A stretch of DNA of 64,000 nucleotides. Origin: JAPOUP01 sp026708635 (GTDB lineage: Bacteria > Pseudomonadota > Alphaproteobacteria > Rhodobacterales > Rhodobacteraceae). This document shows, in pieces, positions 60,158 through 64,000 of the stretch. How positions within the stretch are numbered: position 1 is the stretch's first letter; every line of letters starts with the position of its first letter. The stretch is taken from NCBI GenBank assembly GCA_965200115.1, contig OZ241336.1, forward strand, positions 1,612,001 to 1,676,000, given 5' to 3'. The notes beneath the pieces were generated by a model, which worked only from the letters and a program-made list of their open reading frames with translations, did no database searches and was not told the origin of the DNA. The position numbers and the translations under genes are program-made.

Positions 60158-61674
60158 TCAGCCGCTCCAACCATGGCAGAACCAACCGTTCGGGCCGAGT
60201 AGGGTGGCGTGAATGTTCCCACAACCCGCCCACCACGCATGACCAGGATGCGGTCAGAAATCTCGAACAGTTCATCAAGATCGGATGAGATGAGAATGAT
60301 CCCAGCGCCGGTGTCACGGACCCGATGCAGTTCCTGCCACACAAACCGTGTTGCGGCAAAGTCAAGTCCCCGCGTTGGCTGTGCCGCGAGCAGGACCTTG
60401 AGAGTGCCGGCCAGCTCCCGGCCAAGAATAACCCGCTGCAGATTCCCTCCCGAGAGTGTGTCCCCCCTCTGTGTGGTGGTGCGGTAGGAAACACCAAATC
60501 GATCAAGAATCGCACGCGTCGACTCCTGCATCCTCGCGATGCTGATCAGGGGCCAGGGGCCTGTGCGAAACCTCTCGGCGACCCAGCTTTGCACGTTTTC
60601 CCAAAGCGGTGATGTCAGGCTGAGACCCTCGGTCATTCGATCGAAGGGGACCATCCGGAGACCCATGACCCGCCGTGCGGCTGTCCCTCGCTCCGTGACA
60701 TCGCTCCCCGCCAAGATGAGGCGACCAGCAAGCGGTGCCTCGAGACCGGCTATGGTCTCGGCCAGAGCCCGCTGTCCGTTGCCCTCGATCCCCGCAACGC
60801 CAAGGATTTCACCCTGCCCGAGAGTCAGGTCGATGTCATGCAGACCGGGTTCCGACCCCCGGGACCGAGTGGCGATGCCGTCCAGCCGACACAGATCGGC
60901 GGCAGGCATGTCTTTGGTGGGAGTGGCGCATCTTGTCGCAACGGACACTGCGCCGACCATGAGCGTACTGATTCTGCTTGTGGTCAGGGTGTCCTTGGGT
61001 GTCGGCGGCAAAACCAGCTGTCCCTGCCGGAGAATCGCAACCGTATCAGCCACAGCCAAAACCTCTTTCAGTTTATGAAGAATGACAATGGGTGTGACAC
61101 CCTGATCGCGCAACTCCCGCAATTGCCGGAACAGTTTGTCAATCGCTGTAGGTGAAAGCAGGGCTGTCGGCTCATCGAGTATCAGAACCCGGGCATCGTT
61201 GGCCAGAGCCCGCAGGATTTCAATGGACTGTCTTGTCTCGACGGGGAGCGAGGCCAGCCGGGAACGCAAATCGACGGTGATCCCCACGGCATCCAGCCGT
61301 TCCCGCCAGCGCCGTTCAATCCTGCGAAGTGAATAGACCGATCCACCCATCTTCCGGGCGGCGGCAAACTCCAGTGCCTCGGCCACGCGGAATGATGGCG
61401 GCAAACTGAACCGCTGGTGGACGATATCAAGTCCGGCCGCCCAGGCGGCGGCGGACTGACCGGACTGGATTTTCCGCCCACAGATTTCAACGGACCCTCT
61501 TGCGGGCCTCAGGATGCCGGAGAGAACCCCCGCCATGGTCGATTTGCCGGCACCATTCTGGCCGAGAACGGCATGAATCTGGCCTACCGGGAACGCCAGC
61601 GAAACATTATCGAGCGCGCGAACCTGACCAAATTGGACCGTAATGCCGTCACACCGCACAGCCGTCGGCCGCAT
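60154..61674 (-). CDS. ABC importer ATP-binding protein with two ATPase domains
   Basis: 506 residues. First domain: Walker A GQNGAGKSTMAG, signature-like LPVETRQSIEIL, Walker B VLILDEPTALL. Second: degenerate Walker A GVAGIEGNGQRALAE, signature LSGGNLQRVILGREL, Walker B replaced by VLLAAQPTRGLD (Gln for Glu). This is the RbsA/NupO pattern with one active and one degenerate site. Confidence 0.93.
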   Translation of the reverse strand: MRPTAVRCDGITVQFGQVRALDNVSLAFPVGQIHAVLGQNGAGKSTMAGVLSGILRPARGSVEICGRKIQSGQSAAAWAAGLDIVHQRFSLPPSFRVAEALEFAAARKMGGSVYSLRRIERRWRERLDAVGITVDLRSRLASLPVETRQSIEILRALANDARVLILDEPTALLSPTAIDKLFRQLRELRDQGVTPIVILHKLKEVLAVADTVAILRQGQLVLPPTPKDTLTTSRISTLMVGAVSVATRCATPTKDMPAADLCRLDGIATRSRGSEPGLHDIDLTLGQGEILGVAGIEGNGQRALAETIAGLEAPLAGRLILAGSDVTERGTAARRVMGLRMVPFDRMTEGLSLTSPLWENVQSWVAERFRTGPWPLISIARMQESTRAILDRFGVSYRTTTQRGDTLSGGNLQRVILGRELAGTLKVLLAAQPTRGLDFAATRFVWQELHRVRDTGAGIILISSDLDELFEISDRILVMRGGRVVGTFTPPYSARTVGSAMVGAAE

Positions 61675-61680
61675 AAGGCC

Positions 61681-62682
61681 CTACTTGGGTTCGGTTTCGT
61701 CGTACGGTACCGTCATCTGGCCCGCCGCAATCTGGTCATAGACCGTTTCCGTTGCGGCACGGGCCTCAGGGGCTCTGGGATTTGTTGCGGCGTACGCATC
61801 ACTGAAGGTCATGATGATCTCGCCCGTGGCAATGCCGCCGACACGAAACCCCGACTCAAAGTCACCCAGGGCATTCTCGATCTCGATCATCATAGTCCGG
61901 GCCCATTCGAAGGATGCCACAAAACCAACGCTCTCCGGGGCCTGCTCTACGAGCGGTGGCGACGCCACGATGACCAGATTGTCTGTTTCATCGGCCGCCT
62001 CGACGACACCGATGTCGCTTGCGGCAGCCCCGGTGTAGATCACATCAATCCCACGATCATACAATCCTGCCGCCACTTCACGGCCCTTGACCGGATCCTC
62101 GAATGACTGAACGAATGCGTGGGTCACTGTGGCCTCAGGCTTGACCGCCCTAGCGGCCATCGTCATCGCGTTGACGTCGGCCCAGACATACGGCAGCGGC
62201 ACACCAGCGATCAGGCCAAGATGGCCCGTCTCACTCACCGTCGCACCGAACGTGCCAGCCAGGTAGGCATTTTCCTGCGTTGCGTACCCGACGATCCGGG
62301 CATTCGCGAGGGGCGGATCCAGGGGGGCGGCCACCACGACGACAAACCGGGTCTCGGGGTATTCGGCCGCCAAATTCTGAACCGCGGCGCCCATGGCAAA
62401 GAATGTCGTCACGATGATGTCCGTTCCACGGCGGGCCAGGGCATGCAGGGTGTTTTCGAATGTGGCTGGATCCAACGCCTCGATAAAGCGCGTCTCGACC
62501 CCGAAGGCCGCCTCGGCTTGCTCCAGACCGTCAATCAAACCATCGATCGGGCCCCGATCACCTGCCTTTTGCGTGGCAACAAGCACGACGCTTCGATCTT
62601 CGGCGAATGCCATGGGTGCACCAAGCGCCACCAACATGAAACCGATCGCCTGCAACAGGATCCGGCTATGCTTCCTGACCAT
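61681..62682 (-). CDS. BMP-family substrate-binding lipoprotein-like protein
   Basis: 333 residues; signal peptide (LLQAIGFMLVALGAPMAFA, cleavage before EDRS), no lipobox Cys. BMP fold: IDGLIDGLEQAEAAFG, TFFAMGAAVQNLAAEYPETRFVVV, GYATQENAYLAGTFGA. Binds nucleosides or similar in known members. AAGGAG site; first gene of the operon. Confidence 0.9.
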   Translation of the reverse strand: MVRKHSRILLQAIGFMLVALGAPMAFAEDRSVVLVATQKAGDRGPIDGLIDGLEQAEAAFGVETRFIEALDPATFENTLHALARRGTDIIVTTFFAMGAAVQNLAAEYPETRFVVVVAAPLDPPLANARIVGYATQENAYLAGTFGATVSETGHLGLIAGVPLPYVWADVNAMTMAARAVKPEATVTHAFVQSFEDPVKGREVAAGLYDRGIDVIYTGAAASDIGVVEAADETDNLVIVASPPLVEQAPESVGFVASFEWARTMMIEIENALGDFESGFRVGGIATGEIIMTFSDAYAATNPRAPEARAATETVYDQIAAGQMTVPYDETEPK

Positions 62683-62975
62683 TTCCCGATCTCCTTCTGA
62701 CCATTACCGGGGCTTTTCCACCATAACGGATTTCCCATGGCGCCACAATGAGTCCGTCCAAAACCGGCGCTCCCGCGGCGACACCGGTCCGACCCCGACA
62801 CTGGATAGCGGAAACCCGCCGGGGTTCCGGCGGTGGATCGGGCAGGCCTGCGACCGAACGGTGTCCGATAGCGGGGAAAATGGGCGAACCAGCGCGTGAA
62901 AACCCCCGGGCCGAAGACAAATCAACCATCAGACGTTGCCGCCGGTCTGAAGGATGGCACCGAGGATACCGCTTT

Positions 62976-63052
62976 TGGTCGGAGTGGCGAGATTCGAACT
63001 CACGACCCCTGCCTCCCGAAGACAGTGCTCTACCAGGCTGAGCTACACTCCG
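62976..63052 (-). tRNA. tRNA-Pro (CGG)
   Basis: 77 bases with encoded CCA. Acceptor CGGAGTG/CACTCCG, anticodon loop TTCGGGA reads CGG. Confidence 0.95.
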
Positions 63053-63097
63053 ACCGCAAATGCCACATTAGTAGGGCGTGTAACGCTGCGCAAGGAG

Positions 63098-64000
63098 TCA
63101 GTCGTTACGCCGCGGTCTACGCAGGAAATGCCCGACCCTAGGCACGGTTCCGCTCTCATAGCGGGTCCGCGTCTGAAGCACGGGAGTGTGGCGCGACGTT
63201 CCACCTATGCTCTCGCGCACGACGATGTACAGTCCACTCGCGATCACGACGCTGGCGCCGGCCCAGGTGAAGGTGTCAACCCGCTCGCCAAAGAAAAGAA
63301 ACCCGTATGCGGCGGCCCAGATCAGTTGGGAGTATTGCATCGGCGCGACGACGGCGGCGGTGCCCATCCGAAAGGCACCAATCATGCAGAGCCCGGCGGC
63401 GAAAGCCAGCAGCGATACGACGCCAAGCAGGCCGAGGTGTTCGACCGGCATTGGCCGGTAGACAAACGGAAGCATAAATCCCATGACCGCGAAATTGGCG
63501 ATCATCGGATAAAGCATCAGTACCACGCTGCGCTCCTCCTTACCGATCTTTCGAATCACGACCGATGCGGTGGCCCCACCGGTAGCGGCGACGAGCGCAG
63601 CTAAATGACCGAACTCAATCGGCGACGAGCCGGGACGCAAAACAATGAGTACGCCTACGAAACCGGCCAGAACCGCGATCCAGCGGTGTATGCCGACCTT
63701 CTCGTTGAGAATCGGAATCGAAATAACCGTAATTAGCAGGGGGGAAGCGAATAGGACAGCATATACCTGTGCGAGCGGAAGGACCGAAAATGCGTAAAAT
63801 GCCGAGAATCCGGTTATCACCGCGGCACCGGTTCGAAGTGCGGTCCACCAGGGATGTATCGGTCGAAGGTGACCCGAGACCGGATCCCGCATCAGCATGA
63901 GAGTAGCCAGCGGAAAGCTGAGCAGGACGCTGAAAAAGATGATCTGGACCGGAGAGTAGGATCCGCCGAGAAGCTTGACCACGACATCATGTGTCGCAAA
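63098..64000 (-). CDS. EamA/DMT-family transporter, 5' end beyond window
   Basis: Drug/metabolite transporter with two EamA halves (PLAQVYAVLFASPLLITVISIPILNEKVG and MQYSQLIWAAAYGFLFFGE). The frame is open to the edge (FATHDVVVKLLGG), so the first helix lies outside the window. A basic tail closes it. Substrate unknown. Confidence 0.88.
   Translation of the reverse strand, partial: FATHDVVVKLLGGSYSPVQIIFFSVLLSFPLATLMLMRDPVSGHLRPIHPWWTALRTGAAVITGFSAFYAFSVLPLAQVYAVLFASPLLITVISIPILNEKVGIHRWIAVLAGFVGVLIVLRPGSSPIEFGHLAALVAATGGATASVVIRKIGKEERSVVLMLYPMIANFAVMGFMLPFVYRPMPVEHLGLLGVVSLLAFAAGLCMIGAFRMGTAAVVAPMQYSQLIWAAAYGFLFFGERVDTFTWAGASVVIASGLYIVVRESIGGTSRHTPVLQTRTRYESGTVPRVGHFLRRPRRND

Overview
The window is a GC-rich chromosomal segment of an alphaproteobacterium. 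The evidence is the rRNA operon layout (16S, tRNA-Ile, tRNA-Ala, 23S, 5S, tRNA-fMet), the petP-petR pair beside a branched-chain aminotransferase, and the histone deacetylase-xseB-ispA-dxs run. A crtD-crtC / tspO-crtB-crtI cluster with two perfect CrtJ/PpsR-type boxes points to a purple phototroph or a close relative. No bch, puf, crtA, crtE or crtF gene is present in the window. A Rhodospirillales- or Kiloniellales-like lineage is my guess, not a demonstrated placement.

Layout. 1-0.9 kb: 3' end of recQ. 1.2-6.8 kb: carotenoid cluster, with crtD and crtC on the plus strand converging on crtI-crtB-tspO on the minus strand. 7.3-14.2 kb: an orphan DNA methyltransferase, a dimethylglycine/sarcosine dehydrogenase-like flavoprotein, a 2-hydroxyacid dehydrogenase, an SH3 protein and a DUF3422 protein. 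14.3-22.9 kb: accessory region with a PD-(D/E)XK-like protein, a SRAP protein with a zinc-ribbon tail, a helicase with C-terminal zinc fingers, and decayed prlF-yhaV, UvrD-type helicase and vapC genes. 23.2-45.1 kb: mostly housekeeping genes: tRNA-Lys, dapF, mtaB, a ThDP enzyme, ilvE, petPR, HDAC-xseB-ispA-dxs, a sugar kinase/mutarotase group, pyrF, clpB and msrPQ. 45.2-51.0 kb: a complete rrn operon. 51.0-56.5 kb: a graveyard of mobile-element and defence genes directly behind tRNA-fMet, bounded in part by a 13-bp copy of the tRNA 3' end. 56.5-62.7 kb: eda and a BMP-type ABC importer operon ending in an alpha/beta hydrolase. 62.9-64 kb: tRNA-Pro and an EamA transporter cut by the window edge.

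How genes work together. IspA and Dxs supply isoprenoid precursors. CrtB and CrtI make acyclic carotenes, which CrtC and CrtD hydrate and desaturate. TspO and the CrtJ boxes are the expected redox/light control layer. PetP-PetR in other phototrophs supports cytochrome bc1 expression. MsrPQ repairs oxidised periplasmic proteins and ClpB repairs cytoplasmic aggregates.

I found no clearly new multi-gene system. The best leads are the tRNA-fMet island with its paired direct and inverted repeats, the crtC gene without a normal start codon, the BMP importer-hydrolase operon, the SRAP-zinc-ribbon fusion, and a perfect 20-bp palindrome upstream of dapF. Frameshifts cluster in accessory genes (yhaV, prlF, vapC, brnT, helicase, recombinase), while long core genes read cleanly. 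This argues for real decay rather than poor sequence.
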